Source of the DNA: Bullera alba
Taxonomy: Eukaryota; Basidiomycota; Tremellomycetes; Tremellales; Bulleraceae
Assembly: GCA_001600095.1 (NCBI GenBank)
Contig: BCIX01000001.1
Location: 1,984,001-2,048,000 of the forward strand
Length of the DNA: 64,000 bases
Reading direction: 5' to 3'
The position numbers and the translations under genes are program-made. How positions within the stretch are numbered: position 1 is the stretch's first letter; every line of letters starts with the position of its first letter. A model generated the notes under the pieces. The model was given only the letters and a program-made list of their open reading frames with translations. It searched no databases and was not told the DNA's origin. This document shows, piece after piece, positions 35,603 to 47,419 of this stretch.

Positions 35603-36872
35603 ATGGACCCTAGGCGTCGTGGTCAAGCCCCTCCTGGCGGCTCATACGGTCCCCCTCAAGGCAATTACGGAGCACCCCCCTCATCTCACGGAAATGGTTA
35701 TGGCGGACCATCAAGTAATCCCTATCCTGGCTCTCAAAACCCCAGAGATGGTCAATATGCCCGGCCATCCCCTACGTCAAGCAACTTCCCTCCTCAAACT
35801 TCCGGCCCATACCCCCCAGATCCCCGGATGCGAGCTGTGGATCCTCGAGCGAGAATAGCAGGCGGAGGCTCACCGGCGTCACATTCGACACCTACGCCGC
35901 CTATGCCACCTGCTCAACTTGCCACGAGAGCCATGCCACCACCTGCTACTATGAGAGGAACTCCCGATATCAAGCCCAATAGCGTAGTCGACGGGGATGC
36001 TGCCGCTGCAGGACGGACAAAGAGCAGACCGATGTTTTGCGTTGTATGCGCTAGTAACAATGTGGGTATCCTGCTCCACAAAAGCAATCTTTGACTGACG
36101 ACTATGCCAACCAGAATCGGTCTATGGAAGCTCACATGGTACTGGAGTGAGTATAGGACAAGCTGACAGTCATTGATGGGAACTAAGCTGACCATCTGAC
36201 CTTCAGCAAGGCAGCATATCGAGTCATGTCCGCTGGAACAGGCTCTGCTGTCCGTCTACCTGGGCCGGCTATCGACAAACCCAACGTCTACTCTTTTGGA
36301 ACGCCGTACGATGATATATATCGAGACTTGGAGTCAAAGGACCGTAACCTGTGAGGCTTGCGCTCACACCCTTGTACAGAACAGACTGACTCTGACAATA
36401 GGTATACCCGGAACGGCCTGTTGCCTATGCTGGATAGAAATAGGAAAGTGAAGCGAGCTCCGGAGAAGTGGCAGGAACAGAAAGTTATCCTGGCCGACGT
36501 CGTGATCACCTGTGAAGAACGTTGCTACGATGCCGTCTGTGATGGTGGGTTCTCCCGCTCGTAATCTGCACTGTCACTTTCGTAGCTGACCACCGGCAGA
36601 CTTGTTGGCTCGGGGAGGAGAGTTCAACAAACCCATACATGTGGTCAACTTCGAGATTAAGGATAACCCAGAGGAAGCCCACATTGCCGGTCAATCGATA
36701 CTGGAGTTTGCGGCAGCGGTGAGTCCAGAATCTGTTCGACTTTGGGGAGCCGTGCTGAATTTCCACTTAGATCGAAAAGGCCAATGATATCGACGAGGAG
36801 ATTGATGAGATCCTGGTCAAGCACTCGGAGAAGCATCCTCACGTCCTGCTTCACACTGTTGGTTTCTATTAG
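35603..36872 (+). CDS. SSU72: SSU72, RNA polymerase II CTD Ser5 phosphatase, with N-terminal extension
   Basis: Nuclear phosphatase of the RNA polymerase II C-terminal domain, acting in 3' end processing and termination. The low-molecular-weight phosphatase P-loop is [17 protein letters not shown] (CX5RS), split by an intron after ASNN. Further family blocks follow: [68 protein letters not shown] and the C-terminus [10 protein letters not shown]. The conserved core is about 190 residues. Ahead of it sits an extra region of about 145 residues rich in Gly, Pro, Tyr and Asn ([19 protein letters not shown]), which usual Ssu72 proteins lack. The start at 35603 begins that extension in one open exon. 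Confidence 0.92.
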
Positions 36873-37025
36873 GGCAGTCGCAACCAACGAAAGAAAGCCT
36901 GGACAGTATGAATTCCCATGCATATGCGGTGATACACCGAGCATCTCAAAGCTGGGTACATTCGCAGGCGGTCACCACTACGGGACCTAGCGCCTTTTTG
37001 CTTCCTCTTAAATACTACCTCCGAC

Positions 37026-40000
37026 TTATCCCAGTAGATCCGCGTTACCCGAGGCACTGATCGCGATAATAGTCTAGCAGAAATGTCAGCGAGATGCTGA
37101 ATCATAAGCAATCTTCTCGTCTACTCACCTCATCTTCGAGGTATTTGCTGACCGCGATACTGTCACTAAGACCTTTCCGTCTCCTCGTCTTGAGCACTAA
37201 ATCTCTAGCCAGACTCTGTCCACTTGCTGGCTCCAGAGCTCTGAGCTGAATCGAGGTATCCGTTGGGTCTCCAGGAACTGTCGACCAGTGGTCAAAGCTC
37301 ATCTGACAGAAGGCCTGTCCCATCGTCGCCGTCCTGAGATCCGTTTCGAAGCCATTGGCATCGAGGACCGGGATGAACGCTTTGACAGTGTACAGCGGGG
37401 AACCGGGTTTGGGTAGATCTCTCGTGACGTGTCCACGGCGACGCGACAAGACTGTGTATACCGCCGCGACGCAATCAGCCGGAGCTTGCACCTCGACATA
37501 ATACACCGGCTCTAGCAGACGAGGAGTGGCCTATCGCAGTCGTCAGTCATAGGTCTCGAGACGGATCCGGTACCACTTACCAGCAGGAACGACGAGTAGC
37601 ACACTCTTCGGGCAGTAGGGATGATCTGACCACCGCCTCGGTAGATCGGCTCCTGAGCAAGACTGGCATCAAGGACACGGAATTTGACACCTCGAATAGC
37701 TGTAACACATTAGCGAGCGAGAACACGGTATGTAACGCAAAAAGCTCACGTTCGTCACACAGAGGTCCCTCTCGAGTACCCCACTGGAAACCCTGTTTTA
37801 TTGACTCTCGCACGCTGCCCAATAGCTTCGTGTCGACCTGCTACATCATCAGCTAACTTTCATACAACAGAACAGGAAGCATAGCTGACCTCGGAAGGCA
37901 AAGTGTCGTTGACGAGAACGTTGGCACCGTTGTCTTCTGGTCCAAATGCCCAGATGTTTCTCGAAGCCAACAAGTCCCACTGATACTTGCTCTCGAAGAA
38001 TTTGCCTCTCTCTTTGTTGGTCATCTTCATCGAGACTCGGCCAGCCTCGATATCATTGGCAATTCCGGTCTCCAGAGGTTCCGATATCATAGTGAGCTTG
38101 TTCCTGAGAGTGTGTGAGTTGATGAGATGCCAAGGGAGAGGCTCGGAGAACTCACTTCTTGTTAGGCGTTTCAGCGTAACATTTCAGAGCCGAGGTCTCG
38201 ACTACTGTCTCACAGAACTTTGTGACGGGATCCGAGACCTTGATCTCAATTTCCGAAAACAGCCTTCGAAGGTCGTGCAACACCGAGTCCATGTACAGCT
38301 CTCCCGTACCAAGGATGATGTGTTCTCCGCTCTCCTCCACCTTTGTCGTCACTAGCGGGTACGACTTGTTGATCTTTCTCAGACCGTCCAACATCTTTGG
38401 CAATTCTGATGGCGCTATGGGTTCGACGGCGACCTTCAGAACCGAGCTCGTGATGTGTTTGATGGGTCGGAAGATGTACAGGTCGTCCTCGACGTCTCTG
38501 CCGACAATGGTAGCGGTCTTCGAGATTGAAGCGTCGACACCAGATAGGAGGACAAGGTTTCCGGCTCCAGCTTGGTCCACATCCACGGTATACCTCGACT
38601 CGTCGATGAGGACGGCATCGACCATCGCGCTCGCCATGTCCTCCTCGTCTTCTAGCGAGTATCCCTCTCCGAGCACCTTGACCGACTGTCCTCGCTTGAC
38701 CGTTCCGCTCATGACTCTGCCGAAGGCTCTGAACTCTTGGGCGTCGGACGTGTGGTACAGCTTGGCGATGTGAACGATTGTCGGACCTTGGGGGTCGCAC
38801 TTCAGCATCGAGTCGGCGACGGCGGATGTCAAAGGTCCAGTGTAAGTGCCTCGAACCTGTTACTTGTCAGTCTCGCCTATTCGCGCTGTGTTGGTGGAAC
38901 TCACCTTCTCCTCGGCAGCCTCGACCGGCGAGGGGATGAACTCGGTGATCATGTCGACCAGCCCGACTGAAGGCCCGAAGAACGCCTCCAACACGACTTT
39001 GAGTAGCGGCCGCGTGTCCATCTTGTACACTGAAGGTTTGAGCGTTATTCTCAGATCGGCCAAAGTTTCCTTCAACGTTTCAGAGTCTTCACTCAAGACC
39101 TGCCGCCACTCATCAGTCAATCTTCCTCTCAGCATCGATGGAAACTGACCTGGGTATACAGCTTGTACAGGGGCTCCAGGATGAAATGGACGAATGATCT
39201 CTTGCTCTCCACGTCCGAAGGCTTCCTGGTGAATTTTCTCTTCTCCTTGTCAAAGTAGATGTTGCCCCATAGTCTCTTGGCAAACTCCTCCACGTCGAAC
39301 GATCCATACGTATCGGCGTACATTGAAGCGAAAGTCTTCAAGGTGAAACACCAGCCCATCTGGGCAGAGGCGAATGCGACGTTTCCACGCTCTGGCGATA
39401 ATCGGTACCTGTCATCTGGATCTATCGAGCTGAGAATATCAGCATGGTTCGCATGGAGATACTCACGCAATGAACGAGTTGACCTCTTCTATCGTGTGCT
39501 TGATCTTAAAGAAGGCTTCACTGGGTGGCAGCCTCAACTCCAATATCAACCTGTCCATCTTGTTGACGACAAGAACGATCTTGAGGTTCTCCTGCAATGC
39601 GTGCCTGATAGCAGCCTCTGTTCCGTGCATGACACCTTCCACCACATCGACGACGATCACAACTCCATCCACTAGTCTAGTGATAGAAGCGACTTCATCG
39701 ACAAAGTTGACATGGCCGGGCGTGTCGATGATGTTGACCAGAGAGGATTTGCCTTTCGAGTTCTGCAAGACTAATGACATTGGGCCCGATTTGATTGAGA
39801 CGCCTCTCGACCGAGATAAGGTGTGCGTGTCGGTGTACCGTGTCTGACTTGATCAGCGCTCCTCCTCGACGTTCACCGTATCTCACTCACAGGCTCATCG
39901 GCATTCCAAGTCAATTGATGCGTCTCAAACACCAGCATATCCATCAAACTCGTCTTTCCGTGGTGGATGTGACCGGCCACCATGACATTCCGTATCATTG

Positions 40001-40600
40001 AGGGATACCGCATGAGGTCAATCATGAAGCTGAAAGGTCGTCAGCCTGGCATCACAAAACAGCCAAGGCACTCACTTCCTGTCAAACCGAGTAGTTGGCA
40101 AGCCTTTCTCCTGCACCGTGAAAGCTCTGACTTTGATCGGCGCGACGATGGGCTCTGCTAACGTCTGCATGTCCTCCTCTTGGACCATGGTCTCCACATC
40201 CTCGCCATACGTATCTGCTGCCGAGGCGTAATATCGCTTGTCCTCATGCAGCACGACTTGGTTCCCAGCGGTACCTAGCATTCGTCAGCTGGAATAGCGA
40301 CCAAAAACTTCCAGCTTGTCTCACCATCGACACCGTGAAGGGTCATCTGCATCCCCGCATCTTCATCCTCGTCCATCGCCTCATCTTCATCCTCCAGTCC
40401 TTCTAGCGGTACGTACGCTGCGGAGGGCTGCGAGGGTCCGGGAGCTGACGCTGCAGGGGCAGATGGGGCTACATCGATGTCCGACTCATCGTCCGACTCC
40501 AAGTCCTCTCCGATGTAATTACCGAACTCTACGACGTCAGGTCAGTAAAGATGGTTTTGAAGTGTCAGGTGGACTCACCGTCGTAGTCTTCTGTCGACAT
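37026..40600 (-). CDS. SNU114: SNU114, U5 snRNP GTPase
   Basis: EF-2-like GTPase of the U5 snRNP (human EFTUD2, fission yeast Cwf10), about 980 residues, needed for spliceosome activation and disassembly. The acidic N-terminus ([22 protein letters not shown]) is typical. The G domain shows [10 protein letters not shown] (G1), [15 protein letters not shown] (G3) and [16 protein letters not shown] (G4). Domain II starts [16 protein letters not shown]; later blocks are [42 protein letters not shown] and [20 protein letters not shown]. The final exon, behind an intron at about 37078-37128, ends [10 protein letters not shown]. About twelve short introns. The ATG at 40600 begins [16 protein letters not shown], a conserved opening. 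Confidence 0.95.
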
Positions 40601-40930
40601 TTTGAGCTACGCAAATTCGCCTGAGCAATCGCTAATCTATTTTCTCGCTTTGACAGCTGTTCCTCTCGCTGTCTGGGTATCGAGTCTGCGTTGCGTGCTT
40701 GTAGAGCTGTATAGATCGTGCAGCAGAGCTCCCTCGCTCACTCATTGCAGCTGGGTGGACTTGGAAATCAACGAACGAGCGGAATCAAATATATATTCCC
40801 CCTGAGCATCTTATTTCCCACTTTTATCCCGTCCGGGGTTCGTTGTCCTCGTCCCAAAAGTCACCCAAGTCGACCATATAGCTGGCCAGAGAGACAGCCG
40901 CACTTGCACCCAGCGTACAAGCTCAACAAA
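40601..40930. other. Divergent promoter SNU114 / Pro-Gly-rich orphan
   Basis: 330 bp between divergent ATGs. No RNA gene or clear promoter motif recognised. Confidence 0.45.
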
Positions 40931-42669
40931 ATGTCGATACGGGCCGCCAGCACCTTGCGGTGCCTGCCCAAAAGAGGTCTGCAAACTTCCTCGGCGATTC
41001 TCAACTCCGATTCACCTCAAGGCCCGGGAGCCAAATCAGCCAAAGATCTGGGATTCGGAACCGCCAACGTTGGCCGGACGAGAGATCTGGGCAAGTTGAT
41101 GATCCCAGTTCGGCCACAAATCAACATCAAGAGCGCCAGCAGTCGCAGCAATGACAGTAGTAACAGCAATTTCAGCGATAGTAGGGAGAATAACAACCGG
41201 GGGCAGGCCCAACAGGGCACTCGTTCGTTCGACCAGGTAGGCTCATCTGTTGCTAGGTCGGGTGGATGACTCTAAGCTGATGGAGTTTGTAGCGCGCGCC
41301 CTACAATGGGGGACGAAACTTCCAACGAAACGATCGAGCAGCACGGGGAGAGACTGCTGCCGGTGGAGAAATACCCGCTGCTACGGAGTCCCAAGGCGCA
41401 TCTTCACAGGGCAACCGGTCGCGACCCCAGTTCTCCTCGACAGACTTCTACGGCGGATCTCAAGCTCTCTATGAAGGCGGTCCATCAGGTCAATCCAATC
41501 GCTCGCCAAAGTCCCAAATTAGCCGTGGTCCAGGTGCCCAGGGCGACCGCTCCCCAAGATCTCGTCTCGACCGACCAGCCGGACCCCAGCTCGACCGCTC
41601 TCCAGCATCTCAATCTCAGTCAACACCAGTAGGCCAGTCTGATCGTTCGGAAGCTGCGGCACCCGCTCGATCGGACCGCCCCATCAGTGGTCGAAAGAGC
41701 TTGTTGGACCGAATACCCGACGCCGCATTAAATAGCACGTCTGATACAGCACCCGCAAAACCCTCCTTCGTCTCTTCTGGTCCGAATCCCCGAAACCAAC
41801 CCAATCAGCGATACGATAGAGGCAACCGCAGCAATGTAAACTCTGCTCGAGCGGACGGCGTGGCCCCCGATATCGCGACCGGGGATGCTCAGACTGCTAG
41901 CAGTACTGCCGGAGCACCCAGATATCCACCTAGGACAGGGGGCCTAGGCGATGGTCAGCGTGGGTCCCCAGCACGAAACCCTACAGGACCCCGTGGTCCA
42001 CCTGGAGGACCAGCACCTTTCGGACCCAATGTACCGCGAGGCCCAGGCATGCCAGGCGGGCCGCAAGGATACGTCAGGGCACCAGGAGCATACCCTCAAC
42101 CCAGGGGCTCGTACGCGCCTCGAGGACCAGGTGGACCAAGTGGACCCGGCGGGCCGGGAGGATACAACGCCCAGCGCGGCCCAAGCGGCTTCAGGAGAGG
42201 TCCTCCGGTCAGACGACGAGCGATGGTATTGGGTGGAGCAAGGGTCGACGACGAGGCCGCTTCTACATTTGCCCAAAAATGGACCGCGGCACCCCCTCCA
42301 CCTCCTGTCGAACGCGCCCAAGACGAGAAGACTGTCTTTGGACAAAGTCTCCTCTACTCCACATTGAAGTCACCTACCCTTGAAATGGTCAGGAACGAGG
42401 TCTGGGCCCGTGATTTGGACAAGACTCAAAGTGAGTCACCCCCGTTTTGCCTCAGAACTAACTTTCCAGCATTGAAAACAACACTGCTCCGAACTGCTGG
42501 GTCCTATTCGACAAGGCTGCCTACAACACCGAGACCAGCGCATCCATCTGTCGCTTCGAACCGACAAAAGCGAGCCGCAGCCGATCTGTCCTGGACCCTT
42601 GCGTTCAACTCTAGTGTGCTGGACCAAGACATCCAGAAAGCTCAGACGATCGCGGAGAAGTTCTTATAG
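40931..42669 (+). CDS. Pro/Gly/Arg-rich orphan, probable mitochondrial protein
   Basis: About 540 residues, no recognised domain. The first 25 residues (SIRAASTLRCLPKRGLQTSS) carry Arg, Ser and Leu without acids, as in mitochondrial presequences. The middle is low-complexity: Asn/Ser-rich, then RSP/DRSP repeats, then a collagen-like stretch near 41960-42200 with many GPRGPPGGP and GPGGPSGPGG units. The C-terminal part is more ordered (EKTVFGQSLLYSTLKSPTLE; AFNSSVLDQDIQKAQTIAEK). Two introns are supported: about 41236-41290, and 42432-42470, the latter restoring the frame to a C-terminus EKFL. It might be a lineage-specific mitochondrial RNA-binding or ribosome-associated factor, but that is speculation. 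Confidence 0.65.
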
Positions 42670-42790
42670 ACAAGACTCCATGACACGATGCAGGATACAA
42701 CACAGGGTACAATGGTCTAGCTGTGCGAAAGATAAAGTACAGGTACTTGTGGCGGTGAAGCGAGGTGAAGCTCACCGAATATTGACAAAC
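42670..42790. other. Convergent 3' spacer
   Basis: 121 bp between two stop codons on opposite strands, shared by both 3' UTRs. Confidence 0.5.
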
Positions 42791-45633
42791 TAACCCTTAC
42801 TTCCTCCTTCGTCGACATCCCCTGGCGATTTGCTGTTGCCCTCCGCTGCTTTCCCATTCGCCTTGTCTGTCAAGAACGCATACATGACGGCATATGACTC
42901 TTTCGGTTTATCACCGTCCGTTTCGCCAGAGAGCCACTGGATCCGTCAGTACTTCTCGTGCGGGCATGACTTACCGAATCAAATTCTGGATTGGCGGCTT
43001 TGAGTAGGCTGGGTCCACGTCATCAATTACTGAAATGTGGAGCTAGGTATGAACTACTACGGCCACTCACGTGATGTCCTCTGACATGCAGACGAACAGC
43101 GTCGAGACGCCTGTCTTCTGAGGAGGTGGCGCACGTGTAAGCCGACTTCCTGATGACGAAAAACAAATTGTTGACCTACCAGAGCCGAGGTGAAGACCAG
43201 ACCGATGATCAGGCCGAGGAAGAAAGCGTAAGCGAGTATCGCCCTGATAGATGTAAGCTTTATTGGACATCTTCTCTGGATGGGCTTACCAGTCAAAGTT
43301 GTTATCCGGCACGGCGTCCTTGTTGACGACTGGAGTAATGAACGGGTAAGTGAGGAAGCAGCGGGACAAAGCATGTCTGCTCACTGTACATGTACGCGTA
43401 GGTGAAACCTAGCGACACCAGGGCAGTACACAGACAAGCCATGAACAAGGCTAGAGAAGTCAGTATAATGAACATGGATTGACCAGGCTCGAGGCACTCA
43501 CCGAATCCTCTGTAAAGCGCAGCAAAGTCAGTGGCCTCTTCTGACACTCGCTCCTTGCCCACTCACACTATATTGTCGTTCACAATGACGGCTATACCGT
43601 GAGATCGAGCCAGACGCTTGAGTTCGCTCGTTGATCCATCACCCTTCTTGTCCTTTTTGGGTACTCTGACGATGAAGTGCGCGCAATGAAGGCCGGCTTC
43701 ATACTGAACGAACAAGATTCAGTCAATGATTGCCTCACACCGCGGCGATAAGCGAGAACTCACGAAGCTCTCCTCGAATCGGCCAATGACCTGAACGCCA
43801 TTCTTGCGCTTACCGATCGCTGCGTGGCGTGTCAGACATCGCTTTGAGGAACAGGACTAGCCGGCTTACCCATAAAGATGCTGCAGGTGGTCGGGTTTGT
43901 CAGTAATGGGGAAATGAGCAGCCGATTTTCAACGTACTAGACATCTAGATAGGTACCCGAGCTCATCAGCGAGGGCCTGCTACCTGGTGGAGCGAAAAAC
44001 ACTTACAGACGTTGAACAGCTCTACCAGCGTTTCCTGCGAACCACACGTTAGCTCAAGTATACCCATTGTACACCACACTAACCAGTGCCGATGTCAACA
44101 ATGACAGAACACCACACGTCAGGATCGCGACTGTAAGAGATCAGTAACCAGACGAACTGTTCCGCAACGTAGCCTGCACGATAACTCACCCCATCCACCA
44201 CCACTCAACGCCTCTGACACGATCCAATCCAGCAACTCGATCAGTGCGACAACCAGCGATCCCAGGGCGATTGATCCAGATCGCTTGGAGACCGCTTGTC
44301 TAAGTGCGTACCATGCTCCTCTCTGGCCCTTCTCGTTCTGGAAGTAGTACGCTACCTCCGCGTCAGCGTCGAGATATTTTCAGAAACGAATCACACTTAC
44401 AGCTGAAGGGACCGCCGGCCAGTGCGACCAGCATTGTGTTAGCCACCATCTGGGTTCGTACGTCAATTTCTGTCCCAGTGAGGCCATGTGACGTCCACTT
44501 ACTCCGCTTAGCCAGGCATGTGTCGCGAAGGCCCAAATTAGTCCCGCCCACGTCACCGCCCAAGAGCAGTACACGCCCTCTTGGCACTCTGCGTATGACT
44601 ATCAGCATTGTCCGTGCCCAAACGCTTGGTTGAGATTGAGCTTTGACTCACCCTGATGGAGAGGCTGGAACCGAAGGAAGATGGCAAAGCTCGCCGTGAT
44701 GTTGAGAACGCTCAGTATAGCTTGGATGAGGAGACCTACATCGTGTAAGTGATGCCGGGCACGAATGGGTCCACCTACCGAACAGGGCGAGACCGAATAC
44801 AGACCAGTGCTTTGATGCGGTCCTCCCTGCGGTCTGGAGGAGAAATTTGCCCAATTTCATCCTCGTCCTCATGAGGTAGACAATAAGGGCTAGAATCAGA
44901 GCCATAGTGACCGCGATTCCCACGGAGATCCACACTGAGGGCACACATTAGGAAAGCGGGCCTTCTGTGAGCGAAAGTCGAAACTTACCCTTCAAATACG
45001 CAAACACTGGAGTCCGCAGCAGTCAGTCATGGCATACAGGCCCTGGTCCGACAACTCACTGCCAGCTGCACAGAGGAGCAGCAAAATGAACATGGCCGGC
45101 CCAAGCCAGACGAGGAACTCGGATATGAAGGGTATCAGCTACGAGGGGCCCGGTGTTAGCCAGTGCACTGATCACCACGCGGCTTGGTGGCTTCTTTTGC
45201 TCACGAAGATCAGTACGACGTTGACCCCAACGGCTACGCCTGTCGCATAGAGAAACATCCATCGAGTTTGACTACGGAGTATGTTCAGTGAGAGCTCATG
45301 GACATTGGAATACGACCTGACTCACTTGTTGAAAGGCTGGGCATTACCCCCCTCTGCCCGTCGAGCTGGAGTGACCGTTATTGACGAACCCTCGCCCATC
45401 ATATCTCCAGTAAACTCCATCTTGTCTTCCCAATCGGAGAAAGTGTCGTACATCGCATAACCCGACAGGGAGAGGTAAACCAGCTGAACGATAAGCAAAA
45501 GCCATAGTGCGATCTTGTCGTATTTTTGCCCTTTTCGCTGTCGTTCTTCCTGCTGCACCTCGACGACCGAAGTGGGCTGCTTGTCTTTGGAGCCTGTCTC
45601 GCCCGCCTTCTCGGTGTACTGCTCCGAGGCCAT
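42791..45633 (-). CDS. Choline-transporter-like (CTL/PNS1 family) membrane protein
   Basis: About 620 residues, about ten hydrophobic segments, with an acidic/polar N-terminus then KYDKIALWLLLIVQLVYLSL. Matches to the CTL family (SLC44, yeast Pns1) are the order of SGVVANTMLVALAGGPFSYY, SKRSGSIALGSLVVALIELL, LFNVYVYIFMAIGKR and IAVIVNDNI, which correspond to the family's GAFA-WY, GSLAFG-LI, N-AYI-IA and LDK blocks. It may move choline or another solute across the plasma membrane; yeast Pns1 itself has no settled transport role. About 17 introns cut the gene, with two micro-exons of 7 and 11 nt. A Lys/Arg-rich loop (VPKKDKKGDGSTNELKR) is an addition relative to the family. The C-tail is hydrophilic. 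Confidence 0.7.
43870..43880 (-). other. 11-nt micro-exon of the CTL-like gene
   Basis: Minus-strand exon CATCTTTATGG between acceptor CCTGCAG and donor GTAAGC, directly following the 7-nt exon. Together the two add 18 nt, six codons, keeping the frame. Confidence 0.75.
43938..43944 (-). other. 7-nt micro-exon of the CTL-like gene
   Basis: Minus-strand exon ATGTCTA between acceptor CTATCTAG and donor GTACGT. The intron before it is 62 nt and the one after 57 nt with branch-like ACTGACA. It supplies part of VYVY in the conserved VYVYIFMAIGK block. Confidence 0.75.
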
Positions 45634-46033
45634 ACCTGATCAGTGATCAATATTATTGTCGAGCGTGAGGATCACACTAAGCAGTCAGACGGTCGAATGG
45701 AGAAATCGAGAGTAGTATAGGGCTCGTCCATCCTTATTGCCAATGGCTCCAACAACCTCCTTTGTATGAGCATGGTTTGCGTTTCAGGGGGCGAGAGACG
45801 TAGGAGCGCGTGAGCTATCCGTGTCGTCAAAGGTTTACCGCAATTGTTTGGAGTATCATCGTGCCATCAGTGAGAGGAACAGACCTGGTAATCGAGCCCA
45901 TATTACTTGGCAAGACACTGCCCCTGAACCCGGCGAGAATGGTTCAAGTATAGCAGAAGCTGCTGCGGTTACTATCTCTGATGCCTTGGTTCATGAATGT
46001 CATTACAGCGTCAGATCGTATCGTCCGCACCTA
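45634..46033. other. Intergenic region upstream of CTL-like gene
   Basis: 400 bp between two same-strand genes. It should hold the CTL-like promoter. No specific element seen. Confidence 0.45.
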
Positions 46034-47034
46034 CTATTCTCTCGTACTAAAGCTCTCGCCATTATCATCAGCAGACATATCCCCCATCCGGTCATCTTCT
46101 TGTGTACCCCGATGCCGCCCTCCGATGTAGGATGGTGTCCGTTGAGTCATGCTTGTCGGCCGAGTCCCTTGCAGCCCTTCGTCACTGACTCGTCCTCCGC
46201 GTATCCCCACAATTCTTTCCCCTACAGTCGAGCCACCATCCGCAGTGAACGTCGGCGCCCCTTGCGACTGCTGACCCTGATGTGTGTGCTGAGGCCGTTG
46301 CTGAGACTGCTGATGTGCAGGAGCTTCACCCTCGGCATAGGTCTCATTGGGTACTGGGGCGTCGAAGGGGTCTGTGGCGGGTGGAGGCGTGCCCTGACGT
46401 TGTCGAGCGTACAGATTCCGCAGGTGCTGGGATCGTGGAGGCGGCATGGCACCGGGTATCAACGAGGGCGATGGTGGCGATGGAGGTCGTTTGGCCCCCT
46501 ACACGTAGCAAGGTACTCCTCAGTCTAGTTCACGAGAGAGCTGGATATCACATCTCACTCACAGCCATGCCGGGTGGTACCTCCTTTCTCCTCTCCGGTT
46601 CCAGTATGCCCATAAGCCCGAGCTCGTCCCATCCACCTCCTCTTGACCAGTTGGAAGTACTGCTTCCGAGGGCGAAGTCTATGCCCTCCTCTGCACCGAT
46701 TGTACCTAGGAGATTGGTCGGTCCATTCATGTAGGGTTTGTTGCTCCTTGGTCGGCCTAGAGTAGGTGGCCGACCGAACGGATACGAGGGGTGTAGCTGA
46801 CTCGGGAGCGTTTCATCCGCGTCTAGCCTTGGAGGCTCGAGATGTGGAGGTATAGGTAGAGATTGATCGTAGCCCGGCATGACGGACCATCCTGTTTCTG
46901 GAGGCTCATCAAAGGTCAAGGAGAGAAGGTGACCCGGTGTGTAGTGTAGCGAGGTGAATCGCGCGTCCTGGATTCAACACTCAGCGATTGCTTCAACGAG
47001 TCTGATGTTTACTCACTGTAATACTTGTGGTCAT
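46034..47034 (-). CDS. Uncharacterised Pro/Gln-rich protein
   Basis: About 300 residues, not recognised. Three exons: a short first exon MTTSIT, then DARFTSLHYTPGHLLSLTFD, which looks folded, then a Pro/Gly-rich stretch, then after an intron at about 46499-46561 a Gln/Arg/Ser-rich tail (APAHQQSQQRPQHTHQGQQ). The ordered N-terminus with a disordered tail suggests a scaffold or regulatory protein, but nothing points to a function. Splicing of MTTSIT to DARFTS uses GTGAGT and CCAG and is convincing. Confidence 0.65.
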
Positions 47035-47419
47035 TTTGATCGTGAGGATGAATAGAGGCAGAGCTCGATGATCAGGAGTTGATCAGGCGCAACTCAGGCA
47101 AAACTGAGGAGGTGCAGGTGCGATCGCGCAGGCCGCACTAGGTGCAGCTGCAGCCTGCATCAACAATCGCGTCGGAGATGTCAAGATCTCCGCTCAACGG
47201 AACTAACAGTGCCCCACGTGGCACACGAATCGTTTGCTGGAATGGCCTGGACCTGATCCTGACGTCACCTTCTCGTATGGTGATTCCAGGAAAGCCAAAG
47301 CCAACCACAGCTGCCCGTTGACGACGATCTGCTCCTTGGTGGGATGGGAAAGGGAGAAGCGAAGGGACGTGGGACCGTAGCAACCCCTGGCATCTTCTTC
47401 TCTTTCTCTTGTACTTGTA
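47035..47419. other. Divergent promoter of the orphan and SDR-1
   Basis: 385 bp between divergent starts. It contains the perfect palindrome TGACGTCA (47260-47267), listed separately. Confidence 0.5.
47260..47267. promoter_or_regulatory. CRE/ATF palindrome upstream of SDR-1
   Basis: TGACGTCA, the full ATF/CREB site, 153 bp upstream of the ATG at 47420 and 226 bp upstream of the divergent gene. In fungi such sites often bind stress bZIP factors. One occurrence per 65 kb is expected by chance. Confidence 0.4.

Noticed and set aside
38222..38773. 183-codon ORF opposite SNU114
   Set aside because: Antisense shadow of a highly conserved SNU114 exon.
47050..47160. Short repeats with TGATCAGG and GTGCAG words as a possible mobile-element remnant
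   Set aside because: No terminal repeats, target duplication or coding remains; only short words.
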